NCBI GenBank assembly: GCA_030765525.1
Contig: JAVCCK010000042.1
Location: 164,797-228,796, forward strand
DNA from: Candidatus Lernaella stagnicola
GTDB lineage: Bacteria; Lernaellota; Lernaellaia; Lernaellales; Lernaellaceae
Direction: 5' to 3'
Length of the DNA: 64,000 bases
Shown here piece after piece: positions 18,194 to 26,747 of the stretch (the stretch's first letter is position 1; every line of letters begins with the position of its first letter). The notes under the pieces were generated by a model that saw only the letters and a list, made by a program, of their open reading frames with translations, was not told the origin of the DNA and searched no databases. A program made the position numbers and the translations under genes.

Positions 18194-20850
18194 ACGTCGT
18201 CCTCTTCCACCACGAAGCGCCGCAAATGTTCGCGTTCTTCTGCGGTAAGTTGTTTCAACCGCCGATGCATTTCGCGGTTGTGCATCAAATTATCACACGT
18301 GCGATGACAGCCGATAGGCGCAAAATACGGATGCGATTTCCGCTCGCGTAGCGCGTAGCGCCGAAACTCCCGCATCGCCGGCCCGTCCCAGATTTCGGCG
18401 AAAGACTGCTCGTTCAAATCGCCCATCGGTTTCTGCGTGCCGCGGCAACACGGCGCAACGATCCCGGTCGGCAGAATGCGCAGGAACATCCAACCCACGT
18501 AGCAGGGAATTGCCTCCACCGCTTCCTTGTCGTAATCGCCGCGCGCCGCGCCCGCCGCCTCCAAGCGCTGCGTCAAACCGTCCCAGTTGTCCAAGCGGAA
18601 ACGGCGTCCCTCGGCAACGACCGCGTCGACCCGCTGCTTGACCTGCCGCAAGTGATCGCGAACCACCTTCAGGTGCGGCGGCGTCAGCAGCAACCCGTCG
18701 GTTCGTTCGTGCACGGAGTCGACCAGCGTGTAGTAAACACCCTCCGCCCCGACCCGCAGCGCGAAATCGAGCATCTCGCGCGTTTCCTGGAAGTTCATCG
18801 AGAAAAGCACGTTGGCCATGATGACTTCCTGATGCGGCGCCTTCCGCTCGTGGTAGAGCTTGAGCAGCGCTTCGATTCGGTCGAACGTGCGCTCGGTTTT
18901 GTTCGGATGGCTGCGGCTGTAGGTGGTCGGTGTGCCCGCCCAAAGACTCACCGTCAGTTCGTCCAACCCGCTTTGTGCCAAGCGGCGCACGCCCGCTTCG
19001 TCGATCGCGCTGAAGTTGGTCGTCATCGCGGCGACCATACCGCGTTGCTTGACGCGTTCGACCGCTTCGAAAATCGCCGGATGCAAGAGGGGCTCGCCAC
19101 CGCCGGTAAAACGCACGCGCTGCGTGCCCAAATCCGCCACTTCGTCCAGTAGGCGAAGAAGCTGTTCGGAAGGCATCTCCTGCCGGTGCCAATCGGGCCG
19201 CGGGCCCAGTTCGCCCAGCAGCGGCGAGTTGGTCCAGCACGGCAGGCAATTGTTGTTGCAACGATTCGTCGCGTCGATGACGACTTGTTCCGGGCCGACA
19301 AAGGCTCGCTCGCCGTCCAGCACGCCCGCCAGGTCGCGGTGGTCGCGCAAGAACTTCCGGAACTCCGGCGCGTGCTTCGCCTGCGACTCGTCATCGCTTT
19401 GGGCGGTGTACAGGTAACTCTCGATCGGCGCGCCGACGCTTTCGAATTCGTAGCTGACTTCCGTACCCGGCGGCAGATCGATTTCACCGCGCCAGCGACG
19501 CGTCCCGGCGTCGTAACGAAGCGGCGTGCGACCTTCCGCGCCGTCGCTGCGCTTCCACAGCACGTCCACGCTTCGGGTTTCCGGGATCGCTTCGAGATAC
19601 TCGACCACGAGCTTGCCGTTTTCCAGTTGGTTGAAAAACGATTCGATTTCCTCGTCGCGGTACGTGCGACCCGTGAACGCGGTCGCCATCGTCCACCGCT
19701 TTTGCGCGGGCAACTCCGCCAACACGTAGTCGGCAAAAAGCGCGTAACCCAACGCCAACCCGTCGTCGCTGGCCGCCGGTTGAATGAAGATGTTTTCAAA
19801 GGGGGTGCGCGCCAGCACGATCTGGTTTGCCACGCTGTTGAGGCCCACGCCGCCCGCGACACACAGATTCGGGCTGCCGGTCGCCTCATGCAGGTGCGAC
19901 GCCACATGCACCAGCGCTTCTTCCAATCGGTGCTGTGCCGCGTACGCAAAACGGCGGTCGCGCTCGGTCAATTCGTCGTCTGGCTGCCGCGGATCGCCGA
20001 ACGCCTCGAACCAACGCGGCGCCATCCGCTTGATCGAAACCGGATCCTCCAACACGTGATCGCCCGACCAAAAGCACAGCCAATCCGGGTTGATCGCCAC
20101 GCGGCCGTCGGGCTCCAAGCGCAAAATTTCCTCGAACACGGCGTCGAAGTCATTGGGACCGGCGTGCCCCGCCAACCCCATCAGGCTGCCCTCTTCCATC
20201 GCCAGAAAGTGCGCGCACAAGGCGTAGAAATACCCGAGACTCGCCGCCGCCATGTGGTTGTCGATTTCGACCAGCACCTCACCGCGCACGCAATGCGCCA
20301 AGCTCAAGCTTTCGGCCGCGTAGTTGCGCGCGTCGGCCTCGGGCTTGGCGCGCAGCAGTTCGCCCACCGGTGGATGTCGATGCGCCACAAGGAAACCACG
20401 GTCGCGAAACGCAATGTCTCGCGGCAGAAACCCCCAGCGGTCCGGCCGTTCCACCAGCGGCGCAATGCCGCCGGATGCGTCCACCGAAAGCACCGCCGCC
20501 TCGTCGAAGGGGCTGGGCAGGAACGCCGAAGCCACGTGCCCCAAATGGTGATCGAGCTGAACCGTCTTCTCCGGCGGAAATTCCGGAAACACGGTGATCG
20601 GCGGGTGTCCGCCGGGCGGGTAGTAATGGGTCGTGTCGCAAACCAGCAGATCGACATCCGACGGTGCCGCCCCAGCCTCGGCGAGCACGTACTGCAGCGC
20701 CCGCCGCACGCTGTTACGCGGATCGCCGCGCCGCACGCGACACAAGCGTTCCTCGTTAATCGCCGCCACCAGACGCCCGTCGCGCAGCAGCGCCACGGAA
20801 CTGTCGTGATCGCTGATGACCGCGCCGACGATCAGCCGCCCACTAACCAC
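18190..20850 (-). CDS. Carbamoyltransferase N-domain fused to radical SAM/SPASM
   Basis: An 886-residue fusion. Residues 1-395 are the Kae1-like N-terminal domain of NodU/CmcH/TobZ carbamoyltransferases: DHDSSVALLRDG, INEERL, the metal-binding HHLGH (His101, His102, His105), CVAGGVGLNSVANQ and QPAASDDGLALG. The usual C-terminal carbamoyltransferase domain is missing and is encoded by the gene directly upstream. Residues 400-500 are a linker with a small beta-rich part. A radical SAM domain follows (CNNNCLPC: Cys531, Cys535, Cys538; RFTGGGEPLLHP) and ends in a SPASM-like Cys region (IPCYVGWMF, APCCRGTQ, IGCHRTCDN). GTG start, 8-bp overlap with the C-domain gene. The rSAM half is paralogous to that of the 860-residue neighbour. 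Confidence 0.88.
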   Translation of the reverse strand: MVSGRLIVGAVISDHDSSVALLRDGRLVAAINEERLCRVRRGDPRNSVRRALQYVLAEAGAAPSDVDLLVCDTTHYYPPGGHPPITVFPEFPPEKTVQLDHHLGHVASAFLPSPFDEAAVLSVDASGGIAPLVERPDRWGFLPRDIAFRDRGFLVAHRHPPVGELLRAKPEADARNYAAESLSLAHCVRGEVLVEIDNHMAAASLGYFYALCAHFLAMEEGSLMGLAGHAGPNDFDAVFEEILRLEPDGRVAINPDWLCFWSGDHVLEDPVSIKRMAPRWFEAFGDPRQPDDELTERDRRFAYAAQHRLEEALVHVASHLHEATGSPNLCVAGGVGLNSVANQIVLARTPFENIFIQPAASDDGLALGYALFADYVLAELPAQKRWTMATAFTGRTYRDEEIESFFNQLENGKLVVEYLEAIPETRSVDVLWKRSDGAEGRTPLRYDAGTRRWRGEIDLPPGTEVSYEFESVGAPIESYLYTAQSDDESQAKHAPEFRKFLRDHRDLAGVLDGERAFVGPEQVVIDATNRCNNNCLPCWTNSPLLGELGPRPDWHRQEMPSEQLLRLLDEVADLGTQRVRFTGGGEPLLHPAIFEAVERVKQRGMVAAMTTNFSAIDEAGVRRLAQSGLDELTVSLWAGTPTTYSRSHPNKTERTFDRIEALLKLYHERKAPHQEVIMANVLFSMNFQETREMLDFALRVGAEGVYYTLVDSVHERTDGLLLTPPHLKVVRDHLRQVKQRVDAVVAEGRRFRLDNWDGLTQRLEAAGAARGDYDKEAVEAIPCYVGWMFLRILPTGIVAPCCRGTQKPMGDLNEQSFAEIWDGPAMREFRRYALRERKSHPYFAPIGCHRTCDNLMHNREMHRRLKQLTAEEREHLRRFVVEEDDV

Positions 20851-21469
20851 GGCCTTGCTCCTTGGTGATCAACAACGGCCCGATGGCCAGCGCGTCCAGC
20901 GCGGTAGTCGTGAAACACTGGTAGGCGTCCAGCGGCGTCTCGACAATCGGCTCGCCGTGATCGTTGAAACTGGTGTTGAGCACCATCGGCATGCCGGTCA
21001 GTTCATGGAAGCGCTCGATGACCGCCCGGAAGAGCCCGCCGTCGGCGTCCACGGTTTGCACGCGCGCCGTGCCGTCAATGTGGACGATGGCCGGAACCCG
21101 CTCGCGCTTGTCGGCAAGCACGTCGGCAACCAGCAGCATGTGCGGGCTGGGTACGTGCAGGTCGAACCATTCCTCCAAGTGCTCGGCCAGCACCGCCGGC
21201 GCGTAAGGTCGAAACCACTGGCGGTGCTTGACGTGCTCGTTGAGGTAAGCATGCACGTTCGCGTCGCGCGGATCGGCCAGGATGCTGCGGTGCCCGAGAG
21301 CCCGCGGGCCGAATTCGCTGCCGCCCTGAAACCAACCCACAACGCGGCCCTCGGCAAGCAGCGCGGCCACGGCACCGGGCACGTCGTCCGGACGCGTCAC
21401 GTCAATAGGAAGATGCGGCACGATCCACCGCCGTCCGGCGCGGTCATCGCGGTAGACGAAATCCGTCAT
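20843..21469 (-). CDS. Stand-alone carbamoyltransferase C-terminal domain
   Basis: A 208-residue protein that is only the C-terminal half of a NodU/CmcH/TobZ-type carbamoyltransferase: GRVVGWFQGGSEFGPRALGHRSILADPR, WFRPYAPAVL, and NTSFNDHGEPIVETPLDA are all well preserved. In the known enzymes this domain completes the active site with the N-domain. The ATG at 21469 overlaps the upstream stop (ATGA), fixing the start, although the frame is open further upstream. Its stop overlaps the N-domain gene, so the two halves are made in C-then-N order and probably assemble in trans. Confidence 0.88.
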   Translation of the reverse strand: MTDFVYRDDRAGRRWIVPHLPIDVTRPDDVPGAVAALLAEGRVVGWFQGGSEFGPRALGHRSILADPRDANVHAYLNEHVKHRQWFRPYAPAVLAEHLEEWFDLHVPSPHMLLVADVLADKRERVPAIVHIDGTARVQTVDADGGLFRAVIERFHELTGMPMVLNTSFNDHGEPIVETPLDAYQCFTTTALDALAIGPLLITKEQGRG

Positions 21470-24048
21470 GACCACTCCGCCCGCAAGTACTTCCGCCGCA
21501 CGCGAAGCCAAAGCGCCGCGCCCTTGAGCACCGCTTGTTGAAGCGGGGTCATCGCCAGATACCGCTCGACCAGGTGCTCGATGCGTCCCAAATCGTCGCA
21601 CGACTTGTAGCAGCCGACCCGCGCGGACGGGTCGTTGCCGATGTTGGCGAACCAGGGGTCTTGCTTGACCAACACGTTGGTGCGCTGCCGCCAATCGTGT
21701 TGCGCGCGGCCGGTCCACAAATCGAGAAAGCGGTCGTGATGCAGGTTGCCCGAAGGAATGCGGTGGGCCTTGAGGCATTGGTTGACGTCGCCGTCGGCCA
21801 TGATGCGCGCGAACTGCCAGCCGACCGTGCAGGGCATGGAGTCGATAATCGTTTTGTCGTGCTCGCCGGTCGTGGTGTGCTCGCCGCTGATGCGCCGCAG
21901 AAATTGGTCGTACTTGAACAAGTGCAGGCGCGGCGGAACCTCGCCCTCGATCCACTCGCGTATCCGGCACGCCTCGGCGTAAAGCCATTCGCGTTGTTCC
22001 TCGTCGAGCAGCAGCGCGTCGGTGCGGTCGGGAATCGTGTCCAGCACCGTGAACTCCACCGACTCCGATCGCGTCTTGAGCGCGAAGTCGACCATCGCTT
22101 TGATCTCGTGGAAGTTCAGGTTGTTGATCACGTTGTACACCTTAATGAAAGGCACGTGCCGCTTGATCGCGTTGAGCTTGGCCAGCATCTCCTTGATCTG
22201 GTGAAAGGTCTCCTCGGTCTTGTTCGGGTGCAGCAGACTGTAGGTTTCCGGCGTGCCCGCCCACACCGATACCGTCATGTAATCGACGCCCTGCTCGGAG
22301 AGGAACTCGACCATCTCCTGATCGATCAGCGTGAAATTCGTGTTGATGTTGCACACCAGGCCGCGCTTCTTGATCTCGCTGATGATCTCGCGAATGTTCG
22401 GGTGGCAGAAGGGTTCGCCGCCGCCCGCGACGTACACTTCCCGGCTGCCCATGCGCACCATGTCGTCGAGCAATCGCAGGACGATCGGCAGCGGTAACAC
22501 GGCGTCGCGCTTTGGGCTCGGCAGCGCCTTGTCCAGCAACAGCGGGCTGCGACACCAGCACGCCAGGCAATCGTTGTTGCAAAGGTTCGTCGGATCGATC
22601 TGTATCGTGTGCGGCCCGACGTAGCTCTCGCGCCCGTCCAGCACGCCGATGATATCCAGGTTCGCCTGCACGAAACCGGTCAGTTGTCCGGCCCAACCGC
22701 TGAGCGATACCAACGCCCCCTCACGCGGCGGCGCGTTGTCCTCCCCCGGCATCTCGTCGTAAGGCGGAATTTCAACGCGGGTTTCCGGCGGTGTTGAAAG
22801 CGTCGTTATCGACGCCAGCGACGGGGCAGCGGTCAGGGGGTATCGTTCAAAGTTTTTTTTTTGCGGCGGCATATCCCAGAACAGCCAGCGACGCTTATGC
22901 ATCGCCATCTCGTAGGCCAACAGCAGATTTTCGGCGGTGACGCCCCAGTTGTATTTCATCTCGGCGCGACGCCGTGCTTTGCGGCCCAGTTCGCGGCCCA
23001 GTTCGGGATCAGCCAGGAGCTTGGCAATGCCGTCGGCCAATTGCTCGGCATTGCCCGGCTCGACCAGCACGCCCGCGTCGCCGATCATGTTGGGCACCTC
23101 GCCCATGTGGCTGGCGACGACGGCCGCGCCCGCCGCCATGTATTCGCAAATCTTCAGCGGGCTTTTCGTGCGCGTCTGTTCAGTGTCTTCAAAGCACGCC
23201 ACGGCCACGTCCGCCGCGGCGATGTACTCCGGTATTTCCGCGTGGTCGACCGCGCCGGTGAACACGACGCGATGGCCGATGCGCAGTTGCTCCGTCAACT
23301 GGAACAACTCGCCGAAACGCTCGCCGCCGCCCACGACCATGAAGGTGGCGTCGCTGCCGCGCTCGATCAGCGCTTTGGCGCTCTGCAGGAACAGTTCCAG
23401 GTATTGCGCGCCGTGCAGTTGCCCGAGATAGAGGACCAGCGGCCCGTCGATGTGGTGCAGTTGCCGCACGCGGGTGGGGTCAATGTCGGGCCGGAAGCGT
23501 TCGAGATCGGCTCCGACGTGCGCCTCGAAAATGCGATGGCTCGGCACGCCGCAATCGATGGCCTGCTCGCGCAGCGCGTCGGAGGCCACGCTGACCGTAT
23601 CGACCAATTTCGGCAGCAAGCGCTCGAAGGCATTGATCGACCAACCGATGATGCGCGGCCCCGGCTGGTAATTGAAGATGCCGTATTCCCAATCGTCCCA
23701 ATCGTAATGGACGGGTTTGCCGAGCCGATACGCCGACCAAATCGCCGGCACCGAAACGTGCGGGAAGCATTTCTGGAAATGAATGACGTCGGCCCACCGC
23801 GCGAATTCGACTGTACTGCGCATCTTGGCCATCAGCGCAAACTGGTAGCGGTACGCGGGGATCGTCGTGAACGGGAACTCCTGCCGCTCGGTGGCCTCTT
23901 CCAAACTTATGCGCGGGTCGATCAAGTGGTAGATCATCCGCACGTGGTGGCCGCGTTTGACGAACTCCGTCGCCAAATACGTGATGCGCACGGTCCACGG
24001 CTCCGAGTTGGAATAGACGTCATGTGGATGGAGCATCAGGATGTTCAT
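21466..24048 (-). CDS. GT4 glycosyltransferase fused to radical SAM/SPASM
   Basis: An 860-residue fusion. Residues 1-390 are a GT-B/GT4 glycosyltransferase with the C-domain motif PLKICEYMAAGAAVVAS and GDAGVLVEPGN. A 60-residue linker follows. The radical SAM domain starts near 470 with CNNDCLAC (Cys490, Cys494, Cys497) and VAGGGEPF, and ends with a SPASM-like region (MPCTVGWQFARI, NQCLKAHR, VGCYKSCDD). The rSAM half is clearly homologous to that of the 886-residue protein, sharing a VLDG..S.VGP lead-in. It starts at the base after the stop of the 818-residue gene. The fusion suggests that sugar transfer and radical modification act on the same substrate. Confidence 0.87.
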   Translation of the reverse strand: MNILMLHPHDVYSNSEPWTVRITYLATEFVKRGHHVRMIYHLIDPRISLEEATERQEFPFTTIPAYRYQFALMAKMRSTVEFARWADVIHFQKCFPHVSVPAIWSAYRLGKPVHYDWDDWEYGIFNYQPGPRIIGWSINAFERLLPKLVDTVSVASDALREQAIDCGVPSHRIFEAHVGADLERFRPDIDPTRVRQLHHIDGPLVLYLGQLHGAQYLELFLQSAKALIERGSDATFMVVGGGERFGELFQLTEQLRIGHRVVFTGAVDHAEIPEYIAAADVAVACFEDTEQTRTKSPLKICEYMAAGAAVVASHMGEVPNMIGDAGVLVEPGNAEQLADGIAKLLADPELGRELGRKARRRAEMKYNWGVTAENLLLAYEMAMHKRRWLFWDMPPQKKNFERYPLTAAPSLASITTLSTPPETRVEIPPYDEMPGEDNAPPREGALVSLSGWAGQLTGFVQANLDIIGVLDGRESYVGPHTIQIDPTNLCNNDCLACWCRSPLLLDKALPSPKRDAVLPLPIVLRLLDDMVRMGSREVYVAGGGEPFCHPNIREIISEIKKRGLVCNINTNFTLIDQEMVEFLSEQGVDYMTVSVWAGTPETYSLLHPNKTEETFHQIKEMLAKLNAIKRHVPFIKVYNVINNLNFHEIKAMVDFALKTRSESVEFTVLDTIPDRTDALLLDEEQREWLYAEACRIREWIEGEVPPRLHLFKYDQFLRRISGEHTTTGEHDKTIIDSMPCTVGWQFARIMADGDVNQCLKAHRIPSGNLHHDRFLDLWTGRAQHDWRQRTNVLVKQDPWFANIGNDPSARVGCYKSCDDLGRIEHLVERYLAMTPLQQAVLKGAALWLRVRRKYLRAEWS

Positions 24049-26505
24049 CTAGGTCCCCGGAAAGATCTTCTGCCCCGTGCGGCGTTCGCGGATTTTCATG
24101 TACGCGTTGGCGCCCAGGTTGACCGCGAACAAGATCGCTAGACTCGGCAGTTGCACGAGCCACCGCGTCAGGCGCGCGCCGCGCCGCATCTTGCGCCGGT
24201 TGGCGGGATCGTCCTCAAAGTCGGCGACGAGTCGTTCGAGCAACGCGTTGCGCTTGTTCATCGCCGCGTTGTCGCCTTCCAAGTTGCGCGCATGCCGTTG
24301 CAGCGCTTCGAAGTCGGCCCGCAGGCGGTCGACCTCCGCAACGCGGTCGGCCAGCGCGGCTTGGTGTCTCTCGATATCGGCCAGCGCTTGATCGCGCGCG
24401 CCAGCCATGATCTGGATCTCGTGCGCCGCCTTGGCCAGTCTGTCTTCCACATCGGCGAAGCGTTTTTCCGCCTCATCGATGTAATGCTCTTTATCGAAAA
24501 TCGCGCGCTCCAGGTCGATGAGCTTGGCCGCGATCTCCTCTTGCAGCGCGTCGCGTTCCGCCGTCAGCGCAGCGGCGTCGGCCAGCTTGACCTCGAGTTC
24601 CTTTTCCAGCTCGGTGGCCTTCTCGCTCGTCTGTGCCAGCTTGGCCTCGGCGGCCGCAAGTTGCCGGTCGCGCTGTTCCACCATGGGCGATAGAGTTCGA
24701 ATTTCGGTCTGCAACGCGGCGAGTTCTTCCTGCAGTTTCGTCTCGCGTCGATCGCGCTCTTCGTAAAGGCCTTCTAGCTTGAGGTTCAACCGTTTGATTT
24801 CGGCCTGTAACTCTTTTTCGAGGTCCTCGCGCCGCTCGCCTTCGCGGGTTAACCGGCGCTGATACTCGGTGGCTTGTTCGGCGTGCTGAATTTTTAGTCG
24901 ATCGAGCTCGGCCTCTTGCTTCTTGACGAGCTCCGCGACTTTGTCCTCGTGTTTGGCGCGTTGCGTTTCCTTTTCGCGGCCAAGCTGCTTGATCTCTTCC
25001 TGCGCTCGATCCGCCTCGGTTTTCTTCTCGTGGCGCAATTCCTCGGTTTGCTTGTCCCGTTTGGCGACCTCTTCATCCAGCTTGTCCTGCTGGCGGCGCA
25101 GATCGTCTTCCTTCCGGCCGACTTCCGCGCGATGCAGGTCCGCCTGACGCCGCAACGCCTCGTCGTGTTGCACGATGAGGTTTTTGATCTCTTCGGAAAG
25201 TTCCTGGATCTTCTTGTCGCGTTCGCGTCGATCCTCTTCGGCCTGCGTGGAAGCGCGGCGTAACTCCGAGTTGAGTTCGGCCACGTCGTTTTTCGCGTCG
25301 AGAATCTGCTGCACGCTCTCGCGACGGAAGTAGTCGCGGAAACCCGACAACAACGAGCTTTTCTTTTCCCGCCGTCGCGGCGCGTCGACGAAACGCGCCA
25401 AAGGCGTGACCGCCCGCTCCCACGTGAAAAGCGCCGCCGCCAGTTTCTGCGCGTTGGCGCTTTTGCGCGCCACCACCTCGGGGTCGCCGAAGATCTCGTC
25501 CAACACCGCTTCCAGCGCGGCCGGGTCGCCGGGGTCGACCACCCATCCCGCGTCGTACTCCCGCAACGGCGCAGCCAGTTCGCCGTAGTCGCCGTAGATC
25601 ACCGGGAGGCCGCACCACAAGTACTCGACCGTGCGCGTCGTGAACGCTAATTGCCGTTCCGCGTTGGGTTGGTACAAGTCAAACGCAACCGACGCCTCGG
25701 CATACACCTCGAGCAATTCGTCGCGCGGAATGAAATCGTGAATCGTCACGCGCTCCAGGTCGGCCAGGCGGTCGCGGTAATCGCGAAAGATGTTTTTGTT
25801 GATCGCATACAACCGGTGCTGGTAGTCCACCGTGGGCGCACCGACGTACAAATCCAACGTCGCGCTCTCGTGCGCCGCCACGCGTTTCGCCAGGCTTTCC
25901 AAGCCGGGGAATGGATCAATCCACGGCCACGTCACGCCGCCGAACACAAAGCGCGGCGATTGCGGAGCGCGGTGGTCGGGCAGTGCGTCGCCGAGTGAGA
26001 CCGGCACAACCTCGATCGGCGCGTCGTGCGGCGAAGCGCCGGCGAGCAAAAACCATGTCAGAAAATACTGCTTTTGAAATTCGCCGGGGCATATGAGCAG
26101 ATCGGCCTTGGCCAGCGCGTCGATTTTCGTATGCGCGTCGGAAAGGAAATCGCCGCCTTCTTTGAAAGCGTTTTCCAATGAGAGCGGGCCGTGCAAATCG
26201 ATCGCCAGCGGGATCTGCAAATCATCAACGTACGATGCCAATCCCCACTGCTCGACGATCACCACGTCGGGCATGACCTGCAAGATGATGTCGTTGAGAC
26301 TCTCGGGCTCGTGGAGCAGTTCGCGCAGATCCTCCGGCAGTTCGTAACCTTCCGGCACGGCCTCGCGCGGTAGGCTGTAACGCACCTCGTGACCGTGCGC
26401 TTTCAGACCTTCACCCAGCCCCCACACGCGCAGCCCGCCGCCGCGCACCGGTACACCGGCCAGCGGAAGCATTTCACATGTGACGATCAATACCCGCTTC
26501 TTCAT
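24049..26505 (-). CDS. GT-B glycosyltransferase with long coiled coil and C-terminal membrane anchor
   Basis: An 818-residue protein and first gene of the radical SAM operon. Residues 1-380 form a GT4-like GT-B domain (VRGGGLRVWGLGEGLKAHGHEV; ERQLAFTTRTVEYLWCGLPVIYGDYGE near the C-lobe). Residues about 385-765 are a continuous charged coiled coil (ELRHEKKTEADRAQEEIKQL and similar). A single hydrophobic segment near 780-800 (LPSLAILFAVNLGANAY) is followed by a short basic tail. The domain order suggests a membrane-tethered glycosyltransferase held on a long stalk or multimerised by it. No Shine-Dalgarno is visible; see the promoter directly upstream. Confidence 0.82.
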   Translation of the reverse strand: MKKRVLIVTCEMLPLAGVPVRGGGLRVWGLGEGLKAHGHEVRYSLPREAVPEGYELPEDLRELLHEPESLNDIILQVMPDVVIVEQWGLASYVDDLQIPLAIDLHGPLSLENAFKEGGDFLSDAHTKIDALAKADLLICPGEFQKQYFLTWFLLAGASPHDAPIEVVPVSLGDALPDHRAPQSPRFVFGGVTWPWIDPFPGLESLAKRVAAHESATLDLYVGAPTVDYQHRLYAINKNIFRDYRDRLADLERVTIHDFIPRDELLEVYAEASVAFDLYQPNAERQLAFTTRTVEYLWCGLPVIYGDYGELAAPLREYDAGWVVDPGDPAALEAVLDEIFGDPEVVARKSANAQKLAAALFTWERAVTPLARFVDAPRRREKKSSLLSGFRDYFRRESVQQILDAKNDVAELNSELRRASTQAEEDRRERDKKIQELSEEIKNLIVQHDEALRRQADLHRAEVGRKEDDLRRQQDKLDEEVAKRDKQTEELRHEKKTEADRAQEEIKQLGREKETQRAKHEDKVAELVKKQEAELDRLKIQHAEQATEYQRRLTREGERREDLEKELQAEIKRLNLKLEGLYEERDRRETKLQEELAALQTEIRTLSPMVEQRDRQLAAAEAKLAQTSEKATELEKELEVKLADAAALTAERDALQEEIAAKLIDLERAIFDKEHYIDEAEKRFADVEDRLAKAAHEIQIMAGARDQALADIERHQAALADRVAEVDRLRADFEALQRHARNLEGDNAAMNKRNALLERLVADFEDDPANRRKMRRGARLTRWLVQLPSLAILFAVNLGANAYMKIRERRTGQKIFPGT

Positions 26506-26514
26506 AGTCCGAGG

Positions 26515-26543
26515 ATTGTACGCTAACAGCCGCGGGGCGGCAA
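26515..26543 (-). promoter_or_regulatory. Putative promoter of the radical SAM operon, possibly leaderless
   Basis: On the minus strand: TTGCCG (26538-26543), 17-bp spacer, TACAAT (26515-26520). The expected transcription start lies within a few bases of the ATG at 26505, and no Shine-Dalgarno is present, so the first cistron may be translated from a leaderless mRNA. Confidence 0.45.
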
Positions 26544-26747
26544 ATACGGCGGCCGGTTTTTCTTGGCTTCCGTCGCGCCGGCCACCGCAGCAATTACGCA
26601 GGCTTATTGTACCGACGGCCGTTCTTCGCGCGGCCCGCGCGGGATGTTTCTTGAGACAAAACGGCGTGTATGGTAGAAGAATAATGGATACGGAATATTA
26701 GTTATTGTTTTGTCCGATTCGTTGTTTTTTCGTTTTGAGAAAGAGAG

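Noticed and set aside
19186..20868. 560-aa plus-strand frame opposite the carbamoyltransferase/rSAM gene
   Set aside because: Antisense shadow; no ribosome binding site and low-complexity composition.
22861..24141. 426-aa plus-strand frame opposite the GT4 gene
   Set aside because: Antisense shadow with Arg/His bias; the minus-strand gene has full GT4 and rSAM motifs.
26506..26747. Precursor-peptide gene for the radical SAM enzymes
   Set aside because: No short frame with a ribosome binding site and a core-like Cys, Ser or Gly pattern was found in the gap upstream of the operon.
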